A DNA stretch of 64,000 nucleotides from Roseovarius aestuarii (GCF_019966515.1 NZ_JAIMIB010000008.1:62001-126000); one strand, 5' to 3'; positions 50,746-59,343 are shown, counted from the stretch's first letter. Numbers and translations are program-made. The notes: generated from the letters alone by a model not told the origin.

Positions 50746-52524
50746 TTAAAACTGGTCCGCCTCCAATGCCATGACGGTCTCCGCGCCGGTTTCGATGCGC
50801 GCCAGGTGCATTGCCGTCGCGGGCAGGCGGCGCGCCATGTAGTAGCGACCGGTGGCGATCTTGGTCTTGTAGAAACTGGTGTCCGATGCACCGCCTTCAA
50901 GGGCGGTCATCGCGGCCTTGGCCATCTGTGCCCACATCAGGCCCAGGCAGACATGGCCGAAAAGATGCATGAAATCGTACGAACCGGACAAGGCCGCATT
51001 GGGGTTTTTCATGCCGTTTTGCATGAAATACATGCCCGAGGCCTGCAAATGTTTGGACGCCTCTTTCAGAGGGTCAAGGAAATCAGCCTTGAGCGCCTCG
51101 TTCCCTTCGTTTTCCTTGATGAAGCTCTTGATCATGTCAAAGAACGCCATGATCGGTTTGCCGCCGTCGGCGGCCAGTTTGCGGCCCACAAGGTCAAGCG
51201 CCTGCACGCCGTTGGCGCCTTCGTAGATCATTGCAATCCGGGCGTCGCGGGTGAACTGCGACATGCCCCATTCCTCGATATACCCATGACCGCCATAGAT
51301 TTGCTGCGCCAGCACGGTCATGTCGTAGCCTTGGTCGGTCAGGAAGCCCTTGATCACCGGCGTCAGAAGCGACACCAGACCCTCAGCCGCCTCATCTCCG
51401 CCGCGATGTGATTGGTCGATCAGTTTCGAGCCCCAGAACAGGAAGGCGCGACCGCCTTCGACAAAGCTCTTCTGATCCATCAGCGAGCGGCGGATATCCG
51501 GATGCACGATTAGCGGATCGGCGGGGCCATCAGGGTTTTCATCACCGGTCACGGCACGGCCCTGCAGGCGGTCCTTGGCGTAGATCAGCGCGTTTTGATA
51601 GGCGACCTCGGCCTGGGCCAGACCCTGCATGCCGACGCCGATGCGGGCCTCGTTCATCATGGTGAACATGGCGCGCATGCCTTTGTGTTCTTCGCCCAGC
51701 AGATACCCTGTGGCCTCCTCATAGTTCATCACGCAGGTCGAGTTGCCGTGGATGCCCATCTTTTCTTCGATGGCGCCGCAGGACACGCCGTTGCGTGCAC
51801 CCAGCGAGCCGTCATCGTTGACCATGAACTTGGGCACGATGAAGAGGCTAACACCCTTGATGCCTTCGGGGCCGCCGGGGATCTTGGCCAACACCAGATG
51901 GATGATGTTGTCAGCCATGTCATGTTCACCGGACGAGATGAAGATTTTCTGGCCGGTCAGCTTGTAGCTGCCATCGCCCTGTGGCTCTGCCTTGGTACGC
52001 ATCAGCCCCAGATCTGTGCCACAATGCGGCTCGGTCAGGTTCATGGTCCCGGTCCATTCGCAGGACGTCATCTTGGGCAGGTAGGTGGCTTTCTGGTCGT
52101 CCGAGCCATGCACCAGAATGGCCGAGGCCGCACCGTGGGTCAGGCCCTGATACATGGTGAAGGCCTGGTTGGCGGCTGATGCGGTCTCGCCGACCGCCGT
52201 GTACATGATGTAGGGCATGTTCTGGCCGCCAAATTCCTCGGGCAGGTCGATGCCGGGCCAGCCGCCTTGCTTGATCTCCTCGAACGCTTCCTTGAATCCT
52301 GTGGGCGTGCGCACGACGCCGTTTTCTAGAACACAACCTTCGGTGTCGCCCACGACATTCAAGGGGGACAGGACCTCGGACGCGACCTTGCCCGCCTCTT
52401 CCAGTACAGCACCGGTAAATTCGGCATCCAGATCGCTGTAACCTGGTGTGCTGTCTGCAGCGACGTTCAGCAGGTCGTGCAGCACGAATTGCATGTCTTT
52501 GATCGGGGCGGTGTAGCTGGGCAT
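50746..52524 (-). CDS. Large acyl-CoA dehydrogenase, DmdC-like
   Basis: 592 aa from the ATG at 52524; the longer in-frame start at 52623 overlaps the MerR gene. It begins [20 protein letters not shown], has [20 protein letters not shown] and [16 protein letters not shown], and ends in a C-terminal extension of about 130 residues typical of this long subgroup. The subgroup includes 3-methylmercaptopropionyl-CoA dehydrogenase (DmdC) of the DMSP pathway, but also general acyl-CoA dehydrogenases. The catalytic Glu is in [16 protein letters not shown]. The neighbouring genes favour fatty-acid use; a DMSP role cannot be excluded. Confidence 0.9.
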   Translation of the reverse strand: MPSYTAPIKDMQFVLHDLLNVAADSTPGYSDLDAEFTGAVLEEAGKVASEVLSPLNVVGDTEGCVLENGVVRTPTGFKEAFEEIKQGGWPGIDLPEEFGGQNMPYIMYTAVGETASAANQAFTMYQGLTHGAASAILVHGSDDQKATYLPKMTSCEWTGTMNLTEPHCGTDLGLMRTKAEPQGDGSYKLTGQKIFISSGEHDMADNIIHLVLAKIPGGPEGIKGVSLFIVPKFMVNDDGSLGARNGVSCGAIEEKMGIHGNSTCVMNYEEATGYLLGEEHKGMRAMFTMMNEARIGVGMQGLAQAEVAYQNALIYAKDRLQGRAVTGDENPDGPADPLIVHPDIRRSLMDQKSFVEGGRAFLFWGSKLIDQSHRGGDEAAEGLVSLLTPVIKGFLTDQGYDMTVLAQQIYGGHGYIEEWGMSQFTRDARIAMIYEGANGVQALDLVGRKLAADGGKPIMAFFDMIKSFIKENEGNEALKADFLDPLKEASKHLQASGMYFMQNGMKNPNAALSGSYDFMHLFGHVCLGLMWAQMAKAAMTALEGGASDTSFYKTKIATGRYYMARRLPATAMHLARIETGAETVMALEADQF

Positions 52525-52568
52525 CGGATGTCTCCCTTGGGTATTTTGATCGTTGGCGGGGAAATGGG

Positions 52569-52970
52569 TTATTCGGCGGCTTTCTTGTTGTTTTTGAGCG
52601 AGGTCAGCATCTGGTCGCCCCAATTCATCTGGTCACGCAGATCTGCGATCGCGTGGTTAAGTTCGTCGCGCTGGCGTTCCATGTCGGCCAGGCGCTCCTT
52701 GGCGATTTCATATGCGCGAGACAATTGCGTAAACTGCTGGTCGCCCTTGTCGTAGAGATCGAGCAATTGGCGGATTTCCTCCAGGCTAAAGCCAAAGCGC
52801 TTGCCGCGCAGGATCAGCTTGAGCCGTGCCCGGTCGCGCTTGGTAAAAAGGCGTTTTTGCCCCTCACGAACAGGAAACAACAGTTCCTTGGATTCGTAAA
52901 AGCGCAGGGTGCGCGGCGTCACCTCGAATTCGTCGCACATCGCCCGGATTGTCATCGTTTCGTCGGTCAT
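52569..52970 (-). CDS. MerR-family transcriptional regulator
   Basis: 133 aa from the ATG at 52970; the longer in-frame start at 53033 lacks family likeness. The winged helix-turn-helix reads [24 protein letters not shown], then [37 protein letters not shown] long C-terminal coiled coil follows, without the cysteines of metal sensors. Related regulators (LiuR/PsrA-like role) control acyl-CoA degradation genes in proteobacteria. It heads the beta-oxidation operon, 44 bp before the dehydrogenase start. Confidence 0.9.
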   Translation of the reverse strand: MTDETMTIRAMCDEFEVTPRTLRFYESKELLFPVREGQKRLFTKRDRARLKLILRGKRFGFSLEEIRQLLDLYDKGDQQFTQLSRAYEIAKERLADMERQRDELNHAIADLRDQMNWGDQMLTSLKNNKKAAE

Positions 52971-53040
52971 CGGTCTGCCTATTTTCACACGAGAATGTGC
53001 AGGGTATCTGTGTGCGTCGAAGATTCGATACAACAGGAAG

Positions 53041-53105
53041 ATGTGTTGACGTAACTGATACGTAACGTCACTTTTGAGTTGACGTAAGATAAGGCAACGT
53101 AAACT
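53041..53105 (-). promoter_or_regulatory. Candidate MerR operator cluster, TGACGT repeats
   Basis: TTGACGTAA occurs at 53046-53054 and again at 53079-53087, 33 bp apart. Between them ACGTCA at 53065-53070 is the inverted form, so that TGACGT and ACGTCA form an inverted repeat across 53047-53070. ACGTAA/ACGTAAAC further right (53060, 53098) adds to the cluster. It lies 71 bp upstream of the MerR start. LiuR-type regulators bind ACGT-centred palindromes, so it is the likely autoregulatory and operon operator. Confidence 0.55.
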
Positions 53106-53254
53106 GCCGTTTCGGGTAATTTTGTTAGTACGAAATTTATTCTTGTTGCTTTTTCAGAGCGGAGCCATCGTGCGGCGGGCGCGTGCCATCATCCAATCTG
53201 CAGCCACGTTTTGCAGATGGTCGCAATGTATACTCAGGATTGGCGTTCCAATAA

Positions 53255-53282
53255 TTAACTTGAATGTTAATTAACAAGAATG
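53255..53282 (+). promoter_or_regulatory. Candidate ArsR operator, inverted repeat
   Basis: CTTG at 53259-53262 and CAAG at 53275-53278 flank GTTAATTAAC. The AT-rich dyad ends about 15 bp before the ArsR-type start codon at 53296, as expected for an autoregulated ArsR gene. Confidence 0.45.
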
Positions 53283-53295
53283 GTAAGTAGAATAC

Positions 53296-53619
53296 ATGCA
53301 GAACCTGAGCCAAATCTTTTCGGCACTATCCGACATGACACGTTTGTCCGTGGTGGAGCGTCTGATGGCGGAGGGCGAATTGTCTGCGGGTGACTTGTTG
53401 GACGATGTCGGTATGTCTGCTCCGGCGATGTCGCGGCATCTTAAGGTCTTGCGGCGGGCTGGCTTGGTGCAGGTCCAAGTTGATGGCACGCGGCGGCTCT
53501 ATTCGGTGCGGCCCGATGCGATGAAGGCGATTGCGGACTGGACGCTGGATCACCGTGCTTTCTGGCAGGCGGGGTTGGACCGGTTGGAGGTGCATCTTGC
53601 GCTGGAGGAGAAAGATTAG
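53296..53619 (+). CDS. ArsR-family transcriptional regulator
   Basis: 107 aa. Winged helix-turn-helix: IFSALSDMTRLSVVERLMAEGELSAGDLLDDVGMSAPAMSRHLKVLRRAGLV, then VQVDGTRRLYSV. The cysteines of metal-sensing ArsR proteins are missing. This is the SRPBCC-associated subgroup, where the repressor is followed by an AHSA1-like protein. The next gene begins 2 bp after its stop. Confidence 0.93.
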   Translation: MQNLSQIFSALSDMTRLSVVERLMAEGELSAGDLLDDVGMSAPAMSRHLKVLRRAGLVQVQVDGTRRLYSVRPDAMKAIADWTLDHRAFWQAGLDRLEVHLALEEKD

Positions 53620-53621
53620 GG

Positions 53622-54056
53622 ATGGCCGACATTCAGATCGTGCGTGAATTTCCGGTGAGCCCCGAGCGGCTGTTCCGGGCGGTGACCGAACAGGCGGAGG
53701 TCCTGAACTGGTGGGGTCATGACGGGATGACAATCCCGGTGAAGCAGCTTGATTTTACGCGGGAAGGTCCGTGGTTTTCGGAAATGTTCGGGCAGGACGG
53801 GACCCGCTACAAGCTTTCAGGGCAGGTGACGCATGTGACGCCGCCGCGCTCGGTCGGGTTCACCTGGGGCTGGCATGACGCAGAAGATCAACGCGGGCCG
53901 GAAAGCCATGTAACCTTCACAATCGAGGCGGCCGGCGACGGGTCGCGCCTAATTGTAGATCACAGGGAACTGCCTAGTGACGAAGTGGCCGGGCGTCATG
54001 AAATCGGCTGGGCCGGTGGGCCGCTCAAGCGACTGGAGCGCTATCTGGCGGGTTGA
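53622..54056 (+). CDS. SRPBCC/AHSA1-domain protein
   Basis: 144 aa. IQIVREFPVSPERLFRAVTEQAEVLNWWGHDGMT, then VTFTIEAAGDGSRLIVDHRELP and a C-terminal amphipathic helix GGPLKRLERYL are the AHSA1-type START/Bet v1 fold, which binds hydrophobic ligands. It is in an operon with the ArsR regulator and a YCII protein. The ligand is unknown. Confidence 0.9.
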   Translation: MADIQIVREFPVSPERLFRAVTEQAEVLNWWGHDGMTIPVKQLDFTREGPWFSEMFGQDGTRYKLSGQVTHVTPPRSVGFTWGWHDAEDQRGPESHVTFTIEAAGDGSRLIVDHRELPSDEVAGRHEIGWAGGPLKRLERYLAG

Positions 54057-54082
54057 GAATTTAACCAGAAGGGAGAAAGAAA

Positions 54083-54397
54083 ATGCCGAAATTCGTTTTT
54101 GCCTATCACGGGGGCGGTAAGCCCGAGAGCGAGGAAGAGGGTGCCAAGGTGATGGCGGCCTGGCAGAACTGGCTGGGTGGTATGGGCGACGGTTGCGTTG
54201 ACATGGGCGCGCCGGTGGGCATGTCGAAAACCGTCAGTGCCGGAGGCGTGGCCGATGACGGTGGCTCGAACCCGTTGTCGGGGTACACGATTGTCGAGGC
54301 CGCGGATATCGATGCGGCTGTCGAGATGGCCAAGTGTTGTCCGATCCTTGACGGTGGCAGCGGTACGGTCGAAGTGGCCCCGGTCATGGAAATGTAA
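54083..54397 (+). CDS. YCII/DGPF-like small protein
   Basis: 104 aa with GAAGGGAG upstream. PKFVFAYHGGGKPESEEEGAKVMAAWQNWLGGMG and YTIVEAADIDAAVEMAKCCPILDGGSGTVEVAPVMEM match the YciI-like (YCII/DGPFAETKE) fold, a ferredoxin-like domain with a conserved His. It is third in the ArsR-SRPBCC-YCII operon. Function unknown. Confidence 0.88.
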   Translation: MPKFVFAYHGGGKPESEEEGAKVMAAWQNWLGGMGDGCVDMGAPVGMSKTVSAGGVADDGGSNPLSGYTIVEAADIDAAVEMAKCCPILDGGSGTVEVAPVMEM

Positions 54398-54518
54398 TTA
54401 GCGCCCGTGCCGGGCGCCGGTTACCTGACCCCTCCACCTGTCCTCCTCCCATGGGGGAGGAGGAAGCTTTTGGCTGATCTACCCAGCTCCATGAATGTGG
54501 CGTATGTGGAGGGCGTTT

Positions 54519-54953
54519 TCACGCAGCTACTTGTGCACGGGTTTTGCCGATCATGAGCGCGGCGCGGGCTGCCTCGCGGCCCTTTTCGATGAAATGCGCG
54601 CGGAAGGTGGCGTTGTGATGGTCGGTATCCTGATACTGATGCGGTGTCAGCGAGACCGACAGTACCGGGACGCCCGTATCGAGGCTGACCCGCATCAAAC
54701 CGTCGACCACCGCCTGCGCCACGAAATCATGCCGGTAGATACCGCCATCGACGACGAAAGCCGCGGCGACGATCGCCGCATATTGCCCGCTGCGGGCCAG
54801 GTCGAGGGCCAGAAGTGGCATTTCGAAGGCCCCGGGCACATCGAACACCTCAATCTGGTTTGGAGGGATAATTTCGACAAAGCCATCAAACGCGCGGCTG
54901 ACGATATCGGCGTGCCAGTTGGCTTTGATGAAGGCGTAGCGGGGAAGTGTCAT
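54519..54953 (-). CDS. ribH: 6,7-dimethyl-8-ribityllumazine synthase (RibH2 type)
   Basis: 144 aa from the ATG at 54953 with GAAGGAGAG upstream; an in-frame ATG at 54998 is inside the leader. Motifs include VPGAFEMPLLAL, the catalytic His in YRHDFVAQAVVDGLM and SVSLTPHQYQDTDHH. It joins the pyrimidine and 3,4-dihydroxybutanone phosphate in riboflavin synthesis. The Y-x-D-T-x-x-H pattern is like the RibH2 of Brucella, a second lumazine synthase controlled by an FMN riboswitch. No other rib genes are present here. Confidence 0.92.
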   Translation of the reverse strand: MTLPRYAFIKANWHADIVSRAFDGFVEIIPPNQIEVFDVPGAFEMPLLALDLARSGQYAAIVAAAFVVDGGIYRHDFVAQAVVDGLMRVSLDTGVPVLSVSLTPHQYQDTDHHNATFRAHFIEKGREAARAALMIGKTRAQVAA

Positions 54954-55024
54954 TAGGGTCTCTCCTTCTCGTTTTGACACGTTCACCAAGAGCATCAAAC
55001 GATAGGAGGTCGGGCCAAGGCCCG
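54954..55024 (-). promoter_or_regulatory. Expression platform after the FMN riboswitch
   Basis: CGGGCC-TT-GGCCCG (55024-55011) forms a hairpin, followed at once by ACCTCCT (55010-55004). That heptamer could pair with the AGGAG of the ribH ribosome-binding site (about 54963-54967), so control is probably of translation. No terminator-type T-run is present. Confidence 0.5.
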
Positions 55025-55030
55025 TTTACC

Positions 55031-55175
55031 TGCCGCTCTCTTCCATCCGGACTATGACCGTCGGCTCTGGAATGACACCAGATCTGCTGACACCCCGGTA
55101 TCTGACGGGGCCGCTCGCGGGCTTTCGGGAGCGCGCCCCGTTACCGCCGGTGGGGAATTTCACCCCGCCCTGAGA
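55031..55175 (-). promoter_or_regulatory. FMN riboswitch (RFN element)
   Basis: On the minus strand the conserved blocks are GGGCGGGGTGAAATTCCC, ACCGGCGGTA, GCCCGCGAGCG, CGTCAGATACCGG, AGCAGATCTGGTG, CATTCCAGAGCCGACGGT and ATAGTCCGGATGGAAG. This is the full RFN element, which binds flavin mononucleotide and lowers expression of the downstream gene. It is placed directly upstream of ribH. Confidence 0.95.
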
Positions 55176-55252
55176 ACTATTGCAATGATGTTTGGAAAAG
55201 AGAGGCCGCGCAAGATGTGATTGCGGCAGGAGACGCCGTGAAAACGGCGAAA

Positions 55253-55281
55253 CCCCGGGGGCCTATCGGCTGCCCCCGGGG
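55253..55281 (-). terminator. Terminator of the EF-hand gene
   Basis: CCCCGGGGGC and GCCCCCGGGG form a perfect 10-bp stem. On the minus strand a short TTT follows. It lies about 20 bp downstream of the EF-hand gene stop. Confidence 0.65.
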
Positions 55282-55301
55282 ATCAAATTTGTGCTGCCGG
55301 A

Positions 55302-55544
55302 TTACGAATCCGAGATCAGTACGCCCGCATCTTTCGCTGCGCTGATTTCTGCTTCGTCGAGGGCGCCATCGGCATTGGTGTCGACCTGCTCGAAGGTGCC
55401 TTCGGCTGCTTCAGGATGAGCGGTGGTGAATTCTTCGGCAGAAACCAGGCCGTCGCCATCCGCGTCCATTGCGTCACCGGCAAGAGCAGCGGCGGGCAGT
55501 GTCAGGGCAATCGCGAAGGTTGCGGCGGTAAGTTCTTTCAACAT
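55302..55544 (-). CDS. Small exported EF-hand protein
   Basis: 80 aa. An N-terminal signal peptide (KELTAATFAIALTLPAAALA) is followed by two EF-hand loops: DADGDGLVSAEEF and DTNADGALDEAEI, with the usual Asp/Asn/Glu ligand positions. It probably binds calcium in the periplasm. It is monocistronic with its own terminator. Confidence 0.88.
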   Translation of the reverse strand: MLKELTAATFAIALTLPAAALAGDAMDADGDGLVSAEEFTTAHPEAAEGTFEQVDTNADGALDEAEISAAKDAGVLISDS

Positions 55545-55818
55545 GAGTTTATTCCCTTTTTTGGTGTCATGTTCATGAGGGGCATGGTGCCCTCGAAACA
55601 GAACATGGGCAGTGGAGATCGGAATGTCCCGTGCTGTCAGGCTGCCGGGGAAAAATCATGCAGAAACAGGCCGAAACGGGGTGCTCGCCTAGGCGCATCG
55701 CTGCCACATCCGGCGAGTTTCTTCCGGTCGGCGGAACGGCGCCCGGCGGCTGTCTGTATTTGGGCAGAATCTGGCCCAAAATGCAGGCTATGGTTGAGTG
55801 GCGAAAAGTCGCCGGATG

Positions 55819-56814
55819 TTATATCAGAGATTCGGCCGGTTTGATCACGCCGGTTTCGATGCCGCGGCGGTTCAGAATCGGGGCGTTGCAGAAACGGCGC
55901 GCAGCGGGGTGGTCGGGATCAAGTAAGCCCAGACGCACGAGCAGCGCGGTAATCGCGCAGTTCGAGCCGCGGATCGCGCCATCCATGACCTTGAGCGCGA
56001 TGCCCAGCTTGAGGCCGGGGATGATGGCCGAATAATACCCCTCGGCGCCGTTCTTGATGGCAACAGGCTGGGTCGTGGCACGCATCAGCGCCGTGGCAGC
56101 ATGGCGGTTGCCAGCCACGAGGGCGGGATGGGCCACCATCGCCTGCCAGAGCCGGACCGCGGCCGTCTGGCGCGTATCCGCGCCGTCGCGCGCGGCGGCA
56201 AAGCTGGCCATGGCGCGGGCCATGCCATGCATCGTGCAGGCGGGGTTGGGCGCCGAGCAGCCGTCGATGCCGGACCCGGGGCTTGTCTCTTCGGTGATCT
56301 CCTCGAACGCCGCGAGGCTGGCGCGCTGCACCGGGTGGTCGGGGTCGATATATTCGGGGCCGCCACCCAGATGTCTGGATAAGGTCAGGAAACCTGCATG
56401 TTTGCCGGAGCAGTTATTATGGATCTGGCAGGGTTTGGCGTCAGCGCGGATCAGGTCATTGAAAGCCGCACGGTCCTGGGGCATCTGCGGGCCGCAGCGC
56501 AGGTCGTCGTCGCCCAGCGAGAGCCCAGTGAGCCAGTCCCGAACGCGGTCGGTATGCATCGCGCCGCCCAGATGAGAGGCACAGGACAGGGCCAGTTGCG
56601 GTTGCGTCACGCCAAACGCATCCGCCGCGCCGCTTTCGACAAGTGGCAGGGCCTGGATCATCTTGGCCGAGCTGCGGGGCATGAAGATGGCGTCGGGATC
56701 GCCCCAAGCCGCCACAATCTGGCCGCTGTCGTCGCAAATCACCGCATGGCCCGTATGGGTGCATTCCAGAAACGGCCCGCGCCAGACTTCGGCGAGGATT
56801 ACGGGATCGGACAT
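55819..56814 (-). CDS. Asparaginase, AnsA/rhizobial type
   Basis: 331 aa from the ATG at 56814; the longer in-frame start at 57081 runs through the divergent promoter. FLECTHTGHAVICD, MPRSSAKMIQALPLVESGAAD and the NNCSGKHAGFLTL motif mark the asparaginase family first described in Rhizobium etli, a fold unlike the E. coli enzymes. It hydrolyses asparagine to aspartate and ammonia. It is monocistronic and divergent from the IalB gene. Confidence 0.92.
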   Translation of the reverse strand: MSDPVILAEVWRGPFLECTHTGHAVICDDSGQIVAAWGDPDAIFMPRSSAKMIQALPLVESGAADAFGVTQPQLALSCASHLGGAMHTDRVRDWLTGLSLGDDDLRCGPQMPQDRAAFNDLIRADAKPCQIHNNCSGKHAGFLTLSRHLGGGPEYIDPDHPVQRASLAAFEEITEETSPGSGIDGCSAPNPACTMHGMARAMASFAAARDGADTRQTAAVRLWQAMVAHPALVAGNRHAATALMRATTQPVAIKNGAEGYYSAIIPGLKLGIALKVMDGAIRGSNCAITALLVRLGLLDPDHPAARRFCNAPILNRRGIETGVIKPAESLI

Positions 56815-56995
56815 GGAGTGCTCCGGCTCTTGCGGCGAACGTGCAAATTTCCGCCAATTGCGTCTTTCATATCTCGCCTGTTTCAGGCTATTGTTGCAAT
56901 GTCGAGTAAGTATAGGCCGTTCACAACAATAAATCCGACGAGGGATGCAATCGGCCCACGAAATTGAGGCAAAGGTCAGCTTGGAGGCTGGACAA

Positions 56996-57523
56996 ATGGT
57001 ATCATGTATAGTTCGCGGCATGGGATGCGCTGTTCTGGCGCTGGCTGCAACCGGTGTTTGGGCGCAGGAAGAAAGCACCAATCAGGTGGCTGCCAAAACC
57101 GCCTGGAGTGTTTTCGAAGATAAAGACCCGCGTGAATGCTGGGCGGTGTCGGCGCCGACCGAGACGGTGAACACCAAGGATGGCCGTGTTGTGGCGGTGC
57201 GGCGCGGAGATATCCTGCTGATGACTTTCTTCCGTCCGGATGCCGGGGTGAAGGGGCAGGTGACCTTTACCGGCGGCTATCCCTTTGCCAGCGGCTCGAC
57301 CGTGAACGTGAATGTCGGCGGCAGCGAGTTCGAGATGTTCACCGAGGGCGAATGGGCCTGGCCCGCCAGCACGGCGGATGATGCCAAGATGATCGCGGCG
57401 CTCAAACGTGGCGCGTCGGCGGTGCTGACAGCACGATCGGGGCGCGGCACGGTGACCAAGGACACTTTCTCGCTGTCCGGTTTTACAGCTGCGATTGAAG
57501 AGGCCGAGAAGCGCTGTCAGTAG
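56996..57523 (+). CDS. Invasion-associated locus B (IalB)-family protein
   Basis: 175 aa from the ATG at 56996 with TTGGAGG upstream; an in-frame start at 56945 has no such site. A signal peptide (VSCIVRGMGCAVLALAATGVWAQ) leads into the mature domain: AKTAWSVFEDKDPRECWAVSAP, VNTKDGRVVAVRRGDILL, GGYPFASGSTVNVNVGG and GEWAWPASTADDAKMIAA. These match the IalB family found in most Rhodobacterales. The role in free-living species is unknown. Confidence 0.9.
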   Translation: MVSCIVRGMGCAVLALAATGVWAQEESTNQVAAKTAWSVFEDKDPRECWAVSAPTETVNTKDGRVVAVRRGDILLMTFFRPDAGVKGQVTFTGGYPFASGSTVNVNVGGSEFEMFTEGEWAWPASTADDAKMIAALKRGASAVLTARSGRGTVTKDTFSLSGFTAAIEEAEKRCQ

Positions 57524-57624
57524 GAGAGCTTCGGGAGATCGCCCTGGGTTTTGCTGATTGAAAAAGCCTGCTTAATAGTTGCACAGACTATGCGCCTCGG
57601 CGCGCCGTCAAGCTTCAAAACGAA

Positions 57625-57649
57625 AACCCCCGGAGACGTTCTGGGGGTT
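57625..57649. terminator. Bidirectional terminator, IalB gene / outer-membrane protein gene
   Basis: AACCCCC (57625-57631) and GGGGGTT (57643-57649) pair over an 11-nt loop. Reading leftward a TTTTCGTTTTG tract follows, so it terminates the outer-membrane protein gene; to the right CTTGCTTGTC follows the IalB side. Confidence 0.7.
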
Positions 57650-57671
57650 CTTGCTTGTCTGTCTTAGAGCT

Positions 57672-58232
57672 TCAGAAGCGGTAGGAGGCCCTGAGCTGAA
57701 CAGTCACGGTATCCAGATCAGAGATTGTCGGACCGAAACCACTGATTTGATTGTAGATAACCTCGCCCCCGAGGCTGAAGTGCTGGCTGATCAGGTGCTC
57801 ATATCCGGCACCGATAAAATAGCCGCCATCATCACCGACAACGTCGGTATCGGCATGGGCGTATCCCGCAGTACCATAGGCCAGGCCATTTCCAAGCTTG
57901 TAGCCGCCGCGCAGTTTCAGGCGCCACATGCTCTCGATGTCCACACTGCCGACTGAAATGTCTGTGAAGTCGTAATCGGCGCCAGCACCGATCACCCAAT
58001 CGCCAAGATCCCAGTCATAGCCACCAGTCAGCCCGCCGATCAGGCCATCACCGCTGGCGCCGGGGCTCGCATTCACGTCGGCATAGCCGATCTGGGCACC
58101 GAGGTGGAAACCTGTCCAGTCGGGGGAGCTTGCGGCGAGCGGCGGGGACACAGGGGCATCAGCTGGTGCGGCGACCGGCGATCCGGCGAGGGCAGGGGCC
58201 GCTGTCAGGACAAGAGCGGCAGTAGTGAGCAT
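57672..58232 (-). CDS. Outer-membrane beta-barrel protein (Opacity/OmpW-like)
   Basis: 186 aa. A signal-like N terminus (LTTAALVLTAAPALA) precedes WTGFHLGAQIGYADVNA, GLTGGYDWDLGDWVIGAGADYDFTD, KLRGGYKLGNGLAYGTAGYA and a final VTVQLRASYRF with terminal Phe. This is an 8-stranded barrel of the OMP_b-brl type. The start ATG at 58232 lacks a clear ribosome-binding site, and the signal peptide lacks its usual positive N-region. A tiny ORF (Met-Leu-Asn-stop) lies just before it in the same frame. Confidence 0.85.
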   Translation of the reverse strand: MLTTAALVLTAAPALAGSPVAAPADAPVSPPLAASSPDWTGFHLGAQIGYADVNASPGASGDGLIGGLTGGYDWDLGDWVIGAGADYDFTDISVGSVDIESMWRLKLRGGYKLGNGLAYGTAGYAHADTDVVGDDGGYFIGAGYEHLISQHFSLGGEVIYNQISGFGPTISDLDTVTVQLRASYRF

Positions 58233-58382
58233 GAGTTAATTGAGCATTTCCGTCGTTACCTTATTTGAACCCCTTACCGGGACGAATTGAATACGAGCCT
58301 TATCTGATTGACTCCCCACAGCGGGTAATGCGCGAGAAAGGGACTTACCAGCAAAAACGGCAAGAGAGGCGTTGCGGGAAGC

Positions 58383-59222
58383 TTAGCCCCATGTCGGATG
58401 GAAACGACCGGCGGGCGACAGGGTGAATAATTCACAGCCATCGGCAGTCACTCCGATCGAGTGTTCGAACTGTGCCGACAGGGACTTGTCGCGAGTCACC
58501 GCTGTCCAGTCATCGGCCAGTACCTTGGTTTCCGGGCGGCCCAGGTTGACCATCGGTTCGATGGTAAAGAACATGCCCTCTTCCAGCACCGGCCCGGTTC
58601 CTGCGCGCCCGTAGTGCAGCACATTGGGCGGCGAATGGAAGACGCGGCCTAACCCGTGACCGCAGAAATCGCGGACCACGGACATGCGCTGTGCCTCGAC
58701 ATAGGTCTGAATGGCATTGCCGATATCGCCGAACGTGTTGCCGGGGCGGACCGCCTCGATCCCTTTGAAGAGTGAATCATGTGTGACCTGTATCAGGCGT
58801 TCTGCCTTGCGGCTGAGTTTGCCCGCCACGAACATCCGGCTTGTGTCCCCGAACCAGCCGTCGACAACTACGGTCACGTCGATATTCAGAATATCGCCAT
58901 CCTTCAGCTTCTTGTCGCCGGGGATGCCGTGGCAGACCACGTGATTGACGCTGATGCAACTGGCGTGCTGATACCCCTTGTAGCCGATCGTGGCCGAGGT
59001 CGCCCCGGCGGTATTGACCTTGTTCTCGATCAGGTTGTCGAGCGCGCCCGTGGTCTGGCCGACAAAGACATGATCCGCAACCTCGTCAAGAATGCGCGCC
59101 GCCAGCTCGCCGGCCTTGTGCATACCAGCAAAATCCGCAGCTTCGTGGATGCGGATGCCGTCACGTGTGGTTTTGCCCTGGTGCTTGTCTTTCACCTTTT
59201 TCAGCCCCGGTAGTTGTATCAT
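58383..59222 (-). CDS. map: Methionine aminopeptidase, type I
   Basis: 279 aa. Metal-binding residues can be placed in the motifs VVCHGIPGDKKLKDGDILNIDVTVVVDGW-type block (His, Asp), GDTSRMF (Asp), CGHGLGRVFHSPPNV (His) and FFTIEPMV (Glu). It removes the initiator methionine from new proteins. It is monocistronic; the sfsA gene is upstream on the same strand after a 121-bp gap. Confidence 0.96.
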   Translation of the reverse strand: MIQLPGLKKVKDKHQGKTTRDGIRIHEAADFAGMHKAGELAARILDEVADHVFVGQTTGALDNLIENKVNTAGATSATIGYKGYQHASCISVNHVVCHGIPGDKKLKDGDILNIDVTVVVDGWFGDTSRMFVAGKLSRKAERLIQVTHDSLFKGIEAVRPGNTFGDIGNAIQTYVEAQRMSVVRDFCGHGLGRVFHSPPNVLHYGRAGTGPVLEEGMFFTIEPMVNLGRPETKVLADDWTAVTRDKSLSAQFEHSIGVTADGCELFTLSPAGRFHPTWG

Positions 59223-59343
59223 GGCGCGTTATCTAGGGGTTTTTACCGTGAAGAACCAGAGGGAAGCGTAATCAATCATACACGTGTCACGTCGTGATCC
59301 GTCGCGCGGGTGGCAGCCGGTCGGCTATGATAACCGGTGGGGT

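Noticed and set aside
55416..56035. Plus-strand ORFs across the EF-hand to asparaginase spacer
   Set aside because: The spacer of 274 bp shows no conserved protein; the ORFs overlap genes on the other strand in a GC-rich context.
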